NCBI RefSeq assembly: GCF_002778325.1
Contig: NZ_NESI01000004.1
Span: 186,001-250,000, forward strand
Source: Limnohabitans sp. B9-3
GTDB lineage: Bacteria; Pseudomonadota; Gammaproteobacteria; Burkholderiales; Burkholderiaceae_C
DNA: 64,000 bases
Direction: 5' to 3'
The notes under the pieces are model-generated. The model had not been told where the DNA came from. It saw nothing but the letters and a program-made list of their open reading frames with translations, and did not search any database. A program made the position numbers and the translations under genes. Shown one piece after another: positions 36,128 through 45,152 of the stretch (position 1 is the first letter of the stretch; each line of letters opens with the position of its first letter).

Positions 36128-38278
36128 TTAAGCTTGGGCTGTGTCTTTCAAAACTTGCGCCGTGATGGGCAGGCGACGCACGCGTTTACCTGTCAACTTG
36201 GCCACCGCGTTGGCGATGGCCGGAGCCACCACCGCCGTGGCAGGCTCACCAATGCCGCCGGGCTTCTCGGTGCTAGGAACCAACACGATGTCAATCTTCG
36301 GAGCTTCGTGCATGCGCACGGGAGCGTAGGTGTTGTAGTTGGCTTCTTGCACACGACCGGCTGTCATGGTGATTTGGTGCTTCAACGCTGCGCCCATGCC
36401 AAAAATGATGCTGGATTGGATTTGCGCTTCCACCGTGTCAGGGTTGACCATGTGGCCCAGATCGGCCGCTACCGTCACGCGGTGCACCCGAACTTCGCCG
36501 CTGGCGTCCAAGCTCACCTCAGCCACTTGAGCCATGTAGGTGTCATAGCCTTCCATCAGCGCGATGCCCAATGCACGGCCTGATGACAAAGGCTTGCCCC
36601 AACCAGCCTTGTCGGCAGCCAGTTTCAGCACGTTGGCAAAACGGGGCTTACCCGCGAGCAAGCTCATGCGGTAGGCATAAGGGTCTTGGCCAGCAGCTTT
36701 GGCCATTTCGTCCATAAAGCTTTCGTTGGCGAAGGCATTCATGTTGTGGCTCACCGCACGCCAGTAGCCCACACGCACGCCCGTGTCGTGGATCACCAAA
36801 TCGTGTTGGGTGTTGGCAATGTTGTAGCCCGCCACAGCGGCTTCGGCCATGAAGGGGTCCAGCGTATCTTTAGGCAAACCAAAGGCGCGCTGCGTGACCG
36901 ACTGAGAGGCCACCTTGAAGTGCATCGCCACGGGCTTACCGGAAGCGTCTAAACCGGCTTTGAGCTGGTTCACGCCCGCAGGACGGTAGTAGTCGTGGGT
37001 CATGTCATCTTCACGCGTCCAGACCAGCTTGACGGGCTTGTTGACGGCCTTAGAAATTTGAGCGGCTTGCACGATGAAGTCCAACTCCAAGCGACGGCCA
37101 AAACCACCACCCAAGAACGTTGTTTGCAACGTCACGTCTTCAGGCTTGAGACCCAAAGCACCCGCCACTGCACCTTGCGCTCCTTGTTGGAACTGGGTCG
37201 GACCAATCAACAGGGCTTTGTTGCCTTGCACATGGGCCGTGAAGTTCATGGGCTCCAGCGGTGCGTGCGCTTGCAAAGGAATGACGTACTCGGCTTCGAG
37301 CACCTTGGCAGCACCTTTTAGGGCCGCGGCCACATCGCCTTGTGGCTTGGTGATTTCCAGCACTTTGCCGGTTTTCAGGGCTTGGCGTGTGCCGTCGATC
37401 ACGCTGGCATCGCTCAAAGCAGCACCAGCGCCTTCATCCCATTGAATGGTCAGCAAGTCGCGGGCCTTTTTCGCTTGCCACCAGCTGCTGGCAACCACGG
37501 CCACACCGTCGCTGATCTGCACCACGTCGATCACGCCGGCAGAGGCTTTGGCTTTCGCACCATCAAAACTCTTGACGGTGCCGCCAATCACGGGGCATTG
37601 CGCCAACGAGGCGTACACCATGCCGGGCAATTTCACGTCAATGCCGAACTCAGCCGTGCCATTGACCTTGGCAGGCGAATCCAAGCGCTTGGTGCGTTTG
37701 CCCACCACCTTGAAATCTTTGGGCGATTTGAGAGGTGGTTTCTCAGGCACTGGCATGGTGGCCGCCGACTGGGCCAAGTCGCCGTAAGTGGCTTTGAGTC
37801 CCTTAGGGCCGGTGATCACGCCTTTGTCGGCTTTGAGCAAGTCTTTGTCGACGCCCCAACGTGCGGCAGCTGCGGTCAGCAGCATTTCGCGCACTTGCGC
37901 ACCCGCGATGCGCAGCTTTTCCCAGCCGTCACGCACCGAGGTTGAGCCACCGGTGATTTGCGCGCCCAGCAAAGCGTTCACATACACCGCGGCAGGCGGC
38001 GCTGCCACCACTTTGATTTGTTTGATGTCGACGTTGAGTTCCTCTGCAATCAACATGGGCATGGAGGTGTACACGCCTTGGCCCATTTCGGAGCGCGCTG
38101 AGAGCAAAGTGATGACGTTGTTATCGGCAATGTGCACCCACGCATTGGGGGTGTGCACGGTACCGGCCGCCATGGCTTCGCCGAGGGTGCCTGGCAAGTT
38201 AAAGCCCAACATCAAGCCGCCAGTCACGGCCGTAGACGCTTTGAGAAAGGAACGACGCGAAGTATTTGTCTGTGTCAT
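36128..38278 (-). CDS. Periplasmic molybdenum hydroxylase large subunit (IorB/aldehyde oxidase type)
   Basis: This 716-residue xanthine-oxidase-family subunit binds the molybdopterin cytosine dinucleotide cofactor and hydroxylates an aldehyde or N-heterocycle. A twin-Arg signal (SRRSFLKA) shows it is exported folded. The LGGGFGRR segment and the late GIGEPATAV with the catalytic Glu are typical of isoquinoline 1-oxidoreductase beta-like proteins. The 2Fe-2S subunit gene lies 17 bp upstream. No cytochrome subunit follows, although related systems often have one. ATG 38278 gives the Tat signal. Confidence 0.88.
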   Translation of the reverse strand: MTQTNTSRRSFLKASTAVTGGLMLGFNLPGTLGEAMAAGTVHTPNAWVHIADNNVITLLSARSEMGQGVYTSMPMLIAEELNVDIKQIKVVAAPPAAVYVNALLGAQITGGSTSVRDGWEKLRIAGAQVREMLLTAAAARWGVDKDLLKADKGVITGPKGLKATYGDLAQSAATMPVPEKPPLKSPKDFKVVGKRTKRLDSPAKVNGTAEFGIDVKLPGMVYASLAQCPVIGGTVKSFDGAKAKASAGVIDVVQISDGVAVVASSWWQAKKARDLLTIQWDEGAGAALSDASVIDGTRQALKTGKVLEITKPQGDVAAALKGAAKVLEAEYVIPLQAHAPLEPMNFTAHVQGNKALLIGPTQFQQGAQGAVAGALGLKPEDVTLQTTFLGGGFGRRLELDFIVQAAQISKAVNKPVKLVWTREDDMTHDYYRPAGVNQLKAGLDASGKPVAMHFKVASQSVTQRAFGLPKDTLDPFMAEAAVAGYNIANTQHDLVIHDTGVRVGYWRAVSHNMNAFANESFMDEMAKAAGQDPYAYRMSLLAGKPRFANVLKLAADKAGWGKPLSSGRALGIALMEGYDTYMAQVAEVSLDASGEVRVHRVTVAADLGHMVNPDTVEAQIQSSIIFGMGAALKHQITMTAGRVQEANYNTYAPVRMHEAPKIDIVLVPSTEKPGGIGEPATAVVAPAIANAVAKLTGKRVRRLPITAQVLKDTAQA

Positions 38279-38295
38279 GGTATTTCTCCGTCCGA

Positions 38296-38760
38296 TCAAG
38301 CGTTGCGCATCATGGCGGCGGCATCTTTGATGGCAGCACGCACACGGATGTAGGTACCGCAGCGGCACACGTTGCCGCTCATGGCTTGGTCAATGTCAGC
38401 ATCGCTGGGGTTCTTGTTTTTGGCAAGCAAGGCCGATGCGCTCATCAACTGACCCGATTGGCAATAGCCGCATTGCGGCACATCGTGCTTGATCCACGCC
38501 ACCTGCAGGGGGTGGCTGTTGTCTTTGGAGAGGCTTTCCACGGTGGCCACTTTTTTGCCTGCCACGGTAGAGAGTGGGGTTTGGCACGAGCGCACGGGCT
38601 GGCCATCGACGTGCACGGTGCATGCGCCGCACAAGGCTGCACCGCAGCCAAACTTGGTGCCGGTCAGGCCCAGCTCATCGCGAATCACCCACAACAGTGG
38701 GGTGTCTGTATCGGCTTTGGCCTTGGCGGCTTTGCCGTTGATTGAGAAATCAACACTCAT
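38296..38760 (-). CDS. Molybdenum hydroxylase 2Fe-2S subunit (IorA type)
   Basis: This 154-residue subunit carries two 2Fe-2S clusters that move electrons from the molybdenum site. The first is in the plant-ferredoxin-like domain (CGAALCGAC, then the distant Cys). The second is in the helical domain (CGYCQSG and CRCGTY). It has no signal peptide and is likely exported with the Tat-bearing large subunit. It heads the two-gene operon; a good AGGAG-like site (GGAGACC) precedes the start. Confidence 0.92.
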   Translation of the reverse strand: MSVDFSINGKAAKAKADTDTPLLWVIRDELGLTGTKFGCGAALCGACTVHVDGQPVRSCQTPLSTVAGKKVATVESLSKDNSHPLQVAWIKHDVPQCGYCQSGQLMSASALLAKNKNPSDADIDQAMSGNVCRCGTYIRVRAAIKDAAAMMRNA

Positions 38761-38899
38761 CGAGGTCTCCTGTTTTGGAAAAGTTCTAAGACCCTTTGAG
38801 CATAACGGCCAGAGGTAGGATGAAAATAAGACTTCCCCCGAATTAGTCGCTTAAAGCTCATTTTTTCTCAATGACACAACACGCCCTGTGTAAACACTT

Positions 38900-39559
38900 A
38901 TGAACGACATTGCCGATCTTCGCAAAAGTTACGAACGCGCTGAACTCAACGAATCAGCCTCAGCCACAGATCCGATGCAGCAATTCGAGCTCTGGCTCAA
39001 AGAGGCCATCAGCGCGAAAGTACCCGAGCCCAACGCCATGACCTTGGCCACCGTCGGCAGCGACTTGCGCCCCAGCACACGCGTGGTGCTGATCAAAGGC
39101 TACGACGCGCGCGGCATTGTGTGGTTTACCAACTACGACAGCCGCAAGGGTCAGCAACTGGCGGGCAACCCGTTTGCGGCCTTGCAGTTTCATTGGGTAG
39201 AACTTGAACGCGTAGTGCGCATTGAGGGCCGTGTGGAGAAAATCAGCGATGCAGAAAGCGACGCCTATTTCAACAGCCGCCCTCTCGACTCACGCATTGG
39301 CGCCTGGGCCAGCCCACAAAGCCAAGTGATTGACGACCGCCTGACTTTGGTCAAAAACGCAGCCAAATACGGCGCGCAGTTTTTGCTCAGTCCCCCGCGC
39401 CCACCCCACTGGGGCGGCTACCGACTGGTGCCTGATCAATGGGAGTTTTGGCAAGGCCGCAAGAGTCGTTTACACGACCGCTTGCGCTATCGCAGCGCCA
39501 GCACGACGCCCAACGCCGAGTTGTCCACGGTGTGGGTACGCGAACGATTGGCGCCTTGA
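38900..39559 (+). CDS. pdxH: Pyridoxine/pyridoxamine 5'-phosphate oxidase
   Basis: This FMN enzyme oxidises pyridoxine or pyridoxamine phosphate to pyridoxal phosphate, the last step of vitamin B6 synthesis and salvage. The 219-residue length and segments [28 protein letters not shown] and [16 protein letters not shown] are diagnostic. The C-terminal ERLAP ending completes the active site. It is a monocistronic gene, divergent from the molybdenum hydroxylase pair. Confidence 0.96.
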   Translation: MNDIADLRKSYERAELNESASATDPMQQFELWLKEAISAKVPEPNAMTLATVGSDLRPSTRVVLIKGYDARGIVWFTNYDSRKGQQLAGNPFAALQFHWVELERVVRIEGRVEKISDAESDAYFNSRPLDSRIGAWASPQSQVIDDRLTLVKNAAKYGAQFLLSPPRPPHWGGYRLVPDQWEFWQGRKSRLHDRLRYRSASTTPNAELSTVWVRERLAP

Positions 39560-39610
39560 GCGACAGATCAAAAGCGTGAATGACAACAAATCACGCAGGG
39601 CGGACAAAAA

Positions 39611-40963
39611 TCAGGCCGTCATTTCTTTGCGAAACACATCTTCCTGCTCGCGTCGGAAAGCCACAGCCTGCTTGGTGGCGTCATAGTCCACATCGTTCCA
39701 CGTCACCACGGCGCCGGCAGCGATGTCGTGCTTGAGCACCATGTTGTGCGCCAGCCCAATGGGCAGTGCTTGGATGCGCAGCGAATCGGCGACTTGCATC
39801 AACTTGCCGTACACCGTGAAGCCACCCTCACCGTCCAGTTTTTCGCCCTTCTTGAGGTCGCGTTTGGCTGTAGCCCCGACGTCACCGCGCCACTCGCCCG
39901 TCGCACCGGTCGCTTCTTGGCGCACGGCAATGCTGGCCACAGAAATGCCCAACTCCAGACCAATGAGGTGATAAGGCTTGTACATGGCGGCATATTTGCC
40001 TGTGGCATCTGTTTTGAGGCCGTACTGCTGAAAACAATCCATCACATATTTGCTAGGGGCCTCAAAGACGGCATACACGCCCCAACGCAGATCGCGAAAC
40101 ACGGGGCGGCCATCGCGCTCGATGGACGACACCACTTCGACGGTTCCCTTTTGCGTCAAGATGCCGCCGTCCGTTTGGGGGCGCAAGATATGCGGCAAAT
40201 CATCCACGCCGCACGGTGGGAAATACAAGCCCTCTTTAGGGGGCGTCAAATCGCAACCGTTGGCGACGGCCGCCATTTCAAGCGCTGACTTGGTGCCATC
40301 CAAAAAGCTGTTGAACATCTGTGCGTTGAAGTCGCCACCCGCAACTTGCTCTGGCGTAAAGCCGTAGTGGCCCCACACCGTATCGGGGGTGCTTTGGTGA
40401 TAAATGGGCAAATACTTTGTGCCCTTGCCAGCGCACACCACGTCCATACCAATCGTGCGGGCCCAGTCCACCATTTCCGCAATCAGTGCGGGTTGATCGC
40501 CAGAAGCCATCGAGTAAATGATGCCCGCCTCTTTGGCGCGACGGGCCAAAAGCGGGCCCGCTAAAACGTCGGCCTCTACGTTCACCATGATGATGTGCTT
40601 GCGGTGCTCGCAGCACAGCAGCGCATGCGCAATACCCGCCGCAGGGCTGCCCGTGGCATCGATCACGATGTCCACCCACTCACTGGCAATGACAGCGGCC
40701 GCATCATCCGTCACGAACGTGCTGCCGTCTTTCACGGCTTGCGCCATGGATGTGGCAGACATTCGGTGCGCGTCCCAGTCCACGCGGGCCAAAGACGCAC
40801 GCGCACGGTCGGGCGACAAATCGGCCACCGCCACCACATGAATGCCCGGCGTGCGTGGTGCCTGTGACAAATACATGGACCCGAACTTGCCCACACCAAT
40901 CACGACCACGCGCACGGGGCGTCCTTCGGCAGCACGTGCCTTTAATTTTTGAAACATCGACAT
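39611..40963 (-). CDS. NAD(P)-binding dehydrogenase with C-terminal SAF domain
   Basis: This 450-residue protein resembles predicted homoserine-dehydrogenase-like oxidoreductases. The N-terminal Rossmann motif is VVVIGVGKFGSMYL near residue 20, followed by a substrate domain (CAGKGTKYLPIYHQSTPDT). The last 90 residues form a SAF-like domain. Similar proteins sit in sugar-acid and aromatic catabolic clusters. It is the last gene of the minus-strand oxygenase operon, 37 bp after the regulator. The substrate is unknown. Confidence 0.75.
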   Translation of the reverse strand: MSMFQKLKARAAEGRPVRVVVIGVGKFGSMYLSQAPRTPGIHVVAVADLSPDRARASLARVDWDAHRMSATSMAQAVKDGSTFVTDDAAAVIASEWVDIVIDATGSPAAGIAHALLCCEHRKHIIMVNVEADVLAGPLLARRAKEAGIIYSMASGDQPALIAEMVDWARTIGMDVVCAGKGTKYLPIYHQSTPDTVWGHYGFTPEQVAGGDFNAQMFNSFLDGTKSALEMAAVANGCDLTPPKEGLYFPPCGVDDLPHILRPQTDGGILTQKGTVEVVSSIERDGRPVFRDLRWGVYAVFEAPSKYVMDCFQQYGLKTDATGKYAAMYKPYHLIGLELGISVASIAVRQEATGATGEWRGDVGATAKRDLKKGEKLDGEGGFTVYGKLMQVADSLRIQALPIGLAHNMVLKHDIAAGAVVTWNDVDYDATKQAVAFRREQEDVFRKEMTA

Positions 40964-41000
40964 CGAAATCTCCAGTTGATCTTTTTTATGGGTGCGCCAC

Positions 41001-41678
41001 TCAGGCTGTCTTTCGCACGGGCAAGTTCTCGGTGTTGGACAAGTTGCTGATCAGCGTGTCTCTTGCCAAATCGGTGTGTTTTTCAGACAACGCAGCAGCC
41101 AACTCGCCCTGGCCATCGTGGATGGCTTGAACAATCGCCGCATGCTCGTCCCAAATGCCGTCGCCGCCCAACTGGTGTTGGTGCACGGCCCCCATCACGC
41201 GGCGCAGGTGGATCCAATGCAGCATGGCCGACTCCACGATGAAGGGGTTGCCCGAGGCCTCATAAATCGCTTTGTGAAATGCGGTGTCGGCATCAATCAA
41301 CGCGTTCACGTCGTTCCCAGCCGCCGCTTTTCTGCCAGCCTCAATCAAGGCCCATGGGATTTTGGCTTGTCGGGTGGCGGCTAAGCGTGCCGCCAAAGCA
41401 TCCAAAGAACCTCGTACTTGGTACAGGTGACCAAAGCGCGTGGCATCCAGTTGCGCAACGACCAAGCCGCGCCCAGGAGCTTCTTCCAACAAGCCATCTT
41501 TTTTCAACAACCGCAGCGCCTGCAAAACAGGCGAACGCGACACATTGAGCTTTTCTGCCAAGTCCTCTTGGGTGATCCGTTCGCCCGGCGCCAGTGTGCC
41601 TGCGCTGATGGCGTCTAGCAGCGATTTATAGACTTCATCGACAAAGTCGGTGCGGTTGGGAATTTTGGCTAAGCTCAT
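41001..41678 (-). CDS. GntR-family regulator, FadR/FCD subgroup
   Basis: This 225-residue transcription factor has an N-terminal winged helix (ITQEDLAEKLNVSRSPVLQALRLLKKDGLL) and a C-terminal all-helical FCD ligand domain. It contains the metal-binding Asp and His residues typical of that fold (DADTAFHKAIYEASGN, DEHAAIVQAI). It lies inside the oxygenase operon, five bases after the aldolase-like gene, so it is probably an autoregulated, substrate-responsive repressor. Its operator may be the GTATAC palindrome at 45091. Confidence 0.9.
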   Translation of the reverse strand: MSLAKIPNRTDFVDEVYKSLLDAISAGTLAPGERITQEDLAEKLNVSRSPVLQALRLLKKDGLLEEAPGRGLVVAQLDATRFGHLYQVRGSLDALAARLAATRQAKIPWALIEAGRKAAAGNDVNALIDADTAFHKAIYEASGNPFIVESAMLHWIHLRRVMGAVHQHQLGGDGIWDEHAAIVQAIHDGQGELAAALSEKHTDLARDTLISNLSNTENLPVRKTA

Positions 41679-41683
41679 CGCGT

Positions 41684-42517
41684 TCAAGCAAACATATCTG
41701 GCTGCGTGGCCACGAGGTGCTCGTAAATCGGTTGGAAATGCAACCAACCGATGTACTCAGAGCCCACATGCTCACGGCTGTAGCGTGCGCGATCGGGTGG
41801 CACCAAAACAGGCTTGTGGCCAGAAGCCTCGACCACCAATTGTTGGCGGCAGCAACGCTCAAGGGCGATGAACCAGAAGGCAGCCGCTTCGATGCTGTGG
41901 CGGCTGGCGGTCAACAAACCATGATTTTGGTGAATCGCAGCCTTGACGCCTTTGAACCAATCACACACCGCCAAGCCTGCCTTCTCTTCAACGGCCACTT
42001 GACCCGCCTCATCTTTGATCACGATGTGGTCTTCAAAGAAAGCCGCTGCATCTTGAGAAATGGGTTCGAGCGGGCGACCCAGTGCAGCAAACGCCGTGCC
42101 ATAAACGGTATGTGCATGGCACATGGCCACGATGTCAGGGTGTGCCTCATGGACGGCAGCGTGCAACACAAATCCAGCGCGGTTGATGGCGTGTCGCCCC
42201 TGCACCACTTGGCCCTTATGGTCCGCCAAGATCAGATTCGACACCTTCACTTGTGCGAAGTGCACACACATGGGGTTGGTCCAATACAGCTCTGGATGCT
42301 CGGGGTCACGAATCGTCAAGTGACCGGCAAAACCGTAATCGAACCCTTCGAGCGCAAACGCTCTGCAGGCCGCCACAAGGCGTTTTTTGAGGTGCAAACG
42401 CTCCGCCTCAAAGCTCTCAAACGTGGGGATTTCGGGATAGATCAGCCCGGTTTGTGTGGGGTCATAAATTGACTTTTTTTGCACATTCAAGGGGGGTGTT
42501 TTCACTTTATCCAACAT
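41684..42517 (-). CDS. Class II aldolase/adducin-family protein
   Basis: This 277-residue protein has the zinc site of class II aldolases: the His pair in CHAHTVYG and the later His in QNHGLLT, plus the Asp/Glu near the first pair. Family members are sugar-phosphate aldolases or decarboxylases of dihydroxyaromatic acids such as 3,4-dihydroxyphthalate. Its place beside a ring-hydroxylating oxygenase favours the decarboxylase or aldolase use in aromatic breakdown, but this is inferred. AGGAG precedes ATG 42517. Confidence 0.82.
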   Translation of the reverse strand: MLDKVKTPPLNVQKKSIYDPTQTGLIYPEIPTFESFEAERLHLKKRLVAACRAFALEGFDYGFAGHLTIRDPEHPELYWTNPMCVHFAQVKVSNLILADHKGQVVQGRHAINRAGFVLHAAVHEAHPDIVAMCHAHTVYGTAFAALGRPLEPISQDAAAFFEDHIVIKDEAGQVAVEEKAGLAVCDWFKGVKAAIHQNHGLLTASRHSIEAAAFWFIALERCCRQQLVVEASGHKPVLVPPDRARYSREHVGSEYIGWLHFQPIYEHLVATQPDMFA

Positions 42518-42536
42518 GGTGTTCTCCTGATCAAAA

Positions 42537-43502
42537 TTACAAATCCAATGACAAGCTTTTTCCCTTAGCCCGCGACACACAAACGGTGAGGCAATGCGAC
42601 CGCTCGTCGTCATTCAGTATGTAGTCACGGTGGTCAACGTCGCCGTCGACATAGCCGACTTTGCATGCCCCACACAAGCCCGACAAACACGAGGTGGGAA
42701 CTCGTCTCCCTGTCAACTCAATGGCACGCACGATGGTTTGATCCGGCCCCACTTGAACAGTGACGCCGCTCTTGACCAAGAAGACCTCAAAAGCACCATC
42801 CGGCAGGTCGCGCGGGGCGGTTTCGGGGGCTTTGAAGTGTTCGCAATGCACGGCATCTTGGGGCCAATGGGCACTCGCCTGAGCGCAAGCCGACATGAAA
42901 CCCGCGGGACCGCAGTAATACACATGCGTGCCGGAGGTGTGCTCTTTCAGCAAAGCTTGAATGTCTAAGCCTTTGCTGGGCTCGCCCTCATCGAAGTGAA
43001 AGTGCAAGCAACCTGTTGGAACGATGGCTTCTAAATCTTTGGCAAATGCCACATGACTGGCACTGCGCGCGCAGTAATGGAGCTCGAAAGAAGCGCCGGA
43101 TGCCGCCAAGGTATGCGCCATCGGTTTGAGGGGCGTGATGCCAATACCGCCAGCCAACAGCACCGTGTGTTGGGCTTGGTCTGCCAACGCAAAGGCGTTG
43201 CGCACCGGCCCCACGTCCAACACATCCCCCACACGTAGCTTGTCGTGCATGGCCGATGAACCACCTTGGCTCTTGGGTTCGCGCAGCACACCCAACAACC
43301 AGTGCGTAGTGTCCTTCGGGTCTCCTGCCAGCGAGTAAGACCGCACCAGCCCACCCGGCAAATGCACATCCACATGCGCACCTGCCTCAACCGGTGCAAG
43401 CGCATGGCCTTGTGGGTCTGCCAGCTCGTAAGAGCACACGCCCTTGGCTTGCCAACGGATGGCCCGCACCATGAGCTTTTGGGTCATCAACGCATCACTC
43501 AT
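42537..43502 (-). CDS. Phthalate-dioxygenase-reductase-type (PDR/VanB) oxidoreductase
   Basis: This 321-residue reductase moves electrons from NAD(P)H through FMN and a 2Fe-2S cluster to a Rieske oxygenase. The N-terminal flavin domain has RSYSLAGDP, the nucleotide domain has LAGGIGITP and YYCGPAGFM, and the C-terminal ferredoxin domain has CLSGLCGAC and a distant Cys. Its start overlaps the oxygenase stop (ATGA), so the pair is translationally coupled and should work together. Confidence 0.93.
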   Translation of the reverse strand: MSDALMTQKLMVRAIRWQAKGVCSYELADPQGHALAPVEAGAHVDVHLPGGLVRSYSLAGDPKDTTHWLLGVLREPKSQGGSSAMHDKLRVGDVLDVGPVRNAFALADQAQHTVLLAGGIGITPLKPMAHTLAASGASFELHYCARSASHVAFAKDLEAIVPTGCLHFHFDEGEPSKGLDIQALLKEHTSGTHVYYCGPAGFMSACAQASAHWPQDAVHCEHFKAPETAPRDLPDGAFEVFLVKSGVTVQVGPDQTIVRAIELTGRRVPTSCLSGLCGACKVGYVDGDVDHRDYILNDDERSHCLTVCVSRAKGKSLSLDL

Positions 43503-45037
43503 GCATTGCGCTTGGCCAACACGTCTTGTTGCAAAGCTTCCATTTTGGTTTGAACAAACGCTGCGCGCTCCTTACCTTGGAGCTTGTCGGCTTCCGTGAT
43601 GATCGCCACCACCTGCTTGGCCAACAGGCGGCGCAGCGTGACCTCCTCCTCAGTGGTGCGACCCACGGGCAATTCAAAGACGTTGCCTGAGCAATAGCTG
43701 TTGGGCTGGCCCGCGCAATCGCGCAACCATTGGGCGAATTGTTCAGGCCCCGCGTTGGGGTTGGAACCCCGCACAGCATCACGCAACAATTTGCGGAACA
43801 TGTACAGACCGGCGTCAAACTTGGTGGGGTTCTCTAGGGCGTGCACAGCAATCGGGCGCTGGCTGATGATGGCCTCGTAGTCGCCGGGCGCATATTGGCA
43901 ATCTTTGTAATTCGCGCGTGTGCGGTGGTCGGTGTGGATGGGCGGCATGTCTTTGAGTTCGTACTGACCAAAGCGCTCAGGCCGGCGCATCGACACTTGG
44001 CCTTCTAAGAAGTCAATCGTTTCATAGCCCACCATACCCTTGTCACCCACGCCACGCGTGTCAATGCCAGGGCCCATCACGCGCCAGCCCATCATCTTGC
44101 TGTTTTGGTCATCCACGGGCACGGTCCAACGAATCATGTGAAAGCGGCTGAACAGTTTTTTCTTTTTGCCGTCTTCTGAGGTGTAGGCATGCAAGCTGAA
44201 ATTGGGCAGCACTTGGTGCTGCACACGGATGAACATGTGGCCATCATCTGCGCGACGCGCACCGGCCGCAGCCAAACCTCGGCCTTGATGCACGGGCATG
44301 AAGTGCATGTCGGGCGGCACCTCCATCGAGGCCGCACCCACTTCGTCAAACGTGGTGCCTTGGTAGTGCTCCCCCGTGACTTGGCGCTTGGCATGCAACG
44401 CCATGGTGTGGTAGTTGTCGGCCGAGTTGTCTTGCACCTGCAACCAGTTGCAGTGCTGGAAGTTGCTGTAGGGCACCAACTCGTCGCCTTCGGCCACCGT
44501 GAAATTGGACTCCCACTCAGGAAATGGCGGCTCTTGGTCAGGCGGCCCCATGTAGGCAAACACCAAGCCATGGCGCTCAAACGCTTTGTAAGCGCCTTGA
44601 CGGATGGAGCAACGGTAACGTTCGCCCTCTTCTTCTTCGCCTTGCGGGAAGGGCACTCTCAGGCAAGTACCGTCAATGTCAAACACCATGCCGTGGTAGC
44701 AGCACGAGATGCCGTTGTGCTCGATCTTGCCGTACTCTAGGGAGGCGCCACGGTGCACACAGTGCGCATGCAACAAGCCAATGCGGCCGGCGCCATCGCG
44801 AAACGCCACCAACTCCTCACCCAAAATCTTGAGAAATCGCGGTGTATCGGTGAGCTCCATCGACATGCACACGGGATGCCAGAAACGACGCATGTACTCG
44901 CCCAGCGGTGTGCCAGGCCCGCATTCGGTGAGCTCGGGGTCATGGCCCGGCACACGGTTGGCGTAATAGCCACCAAAGGGAACGAGCTTCTTTTCTGTCG
45001 AATCTTCAGCGTGTGTTGTTTTGTCGCGCGTGTTCAT
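43499..45037 (-). CDS. Rieske ring-hydroxylating oxygenase (phthalate 4,5-dioxygenase-like)
   Basis: This 512-residue terminal oxygenase activates O2 to hydroxylate or demethylate an aromatic substrate. The Rieske cluster ligands are Cys93, His95, Cys112 and His115. The mononuclear-iron motif follows in DNSADNYHTMALH. Size and segment order match the one-component-subunit group that includes phthalate 4,5-dioxygenase. It is the first gene of a five-gene operon with its reductase directly downstream. The actual substrate is not readable. Confidence 0.9.
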   Translation of the reverse strand: MNTRDKTTHAEDSTEKKLVPFGGYYANRVPGHDPELTECGPGTPLGEYMRRFWHPVCMSMELTDTPRFLKILGEELVAFRDGAGRIGLLHAHCVHRGASLEYGKIEHNGISCCYHGMVFDIDGTCLRVPFPQGEEEEGERYRCSIRQGAYKAFERHGLVFAYMGPPDQEPPFPEWESNFTVAEGDELVPYSNFQHCNWLQVQDNSADNYHTMALHAKRQVTGEHYQGTTFDEVGAASMEVPPDMHFMPVHQGRGLAAAGARRADDGHMFIRVQHQVLPNFSLHAYTSEDGKKKKLFSRFHMIRWTVPVDDQNSKMMGWRVMGPGIDTRGVGDKGMVGYETIDFLEGQVSMRRPERFGQYELKDMPPIHTDHRTRANYKDCQYAPGDYEAIISQRPIAVHALENPTKFDAGLYMFRKLLRDAVRGSNPNAGPEQFAQWLRDCAGQPNSYCSGNVFELPVGRTTEEEVTLRRLLAKQVVAIITEADKLQGKERAAFVQTKMEALQQDVLAKRNA

Positions 45038-45090
45038 AGATGTGCCTTTCAACCGAAAAATGAGGGCGCCCAAATATTGGACTCCGTATT

Positions 45091-45100
45091 CTGTATACAG
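45091..45100. promoter_or_regulatory. Candidate GntR operator (GTATAC palindrome)
   Basis: CTGTATACAG is a perfect 10-bp palindrome, extended by TTCTGTATACAGAG to an imperfect 14-mer. It lies 54 bp before the oxygenase start. FCD-type GntR regulators commonly bind a TGTATACA-centred site, and one is encoded in this operon. Confidence 0.6.
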
Positions 45101-45152
45101 AGATTAACGGGGAATTGATGTCATTTAAATAGGGATAACCCGTGGATGGTGC

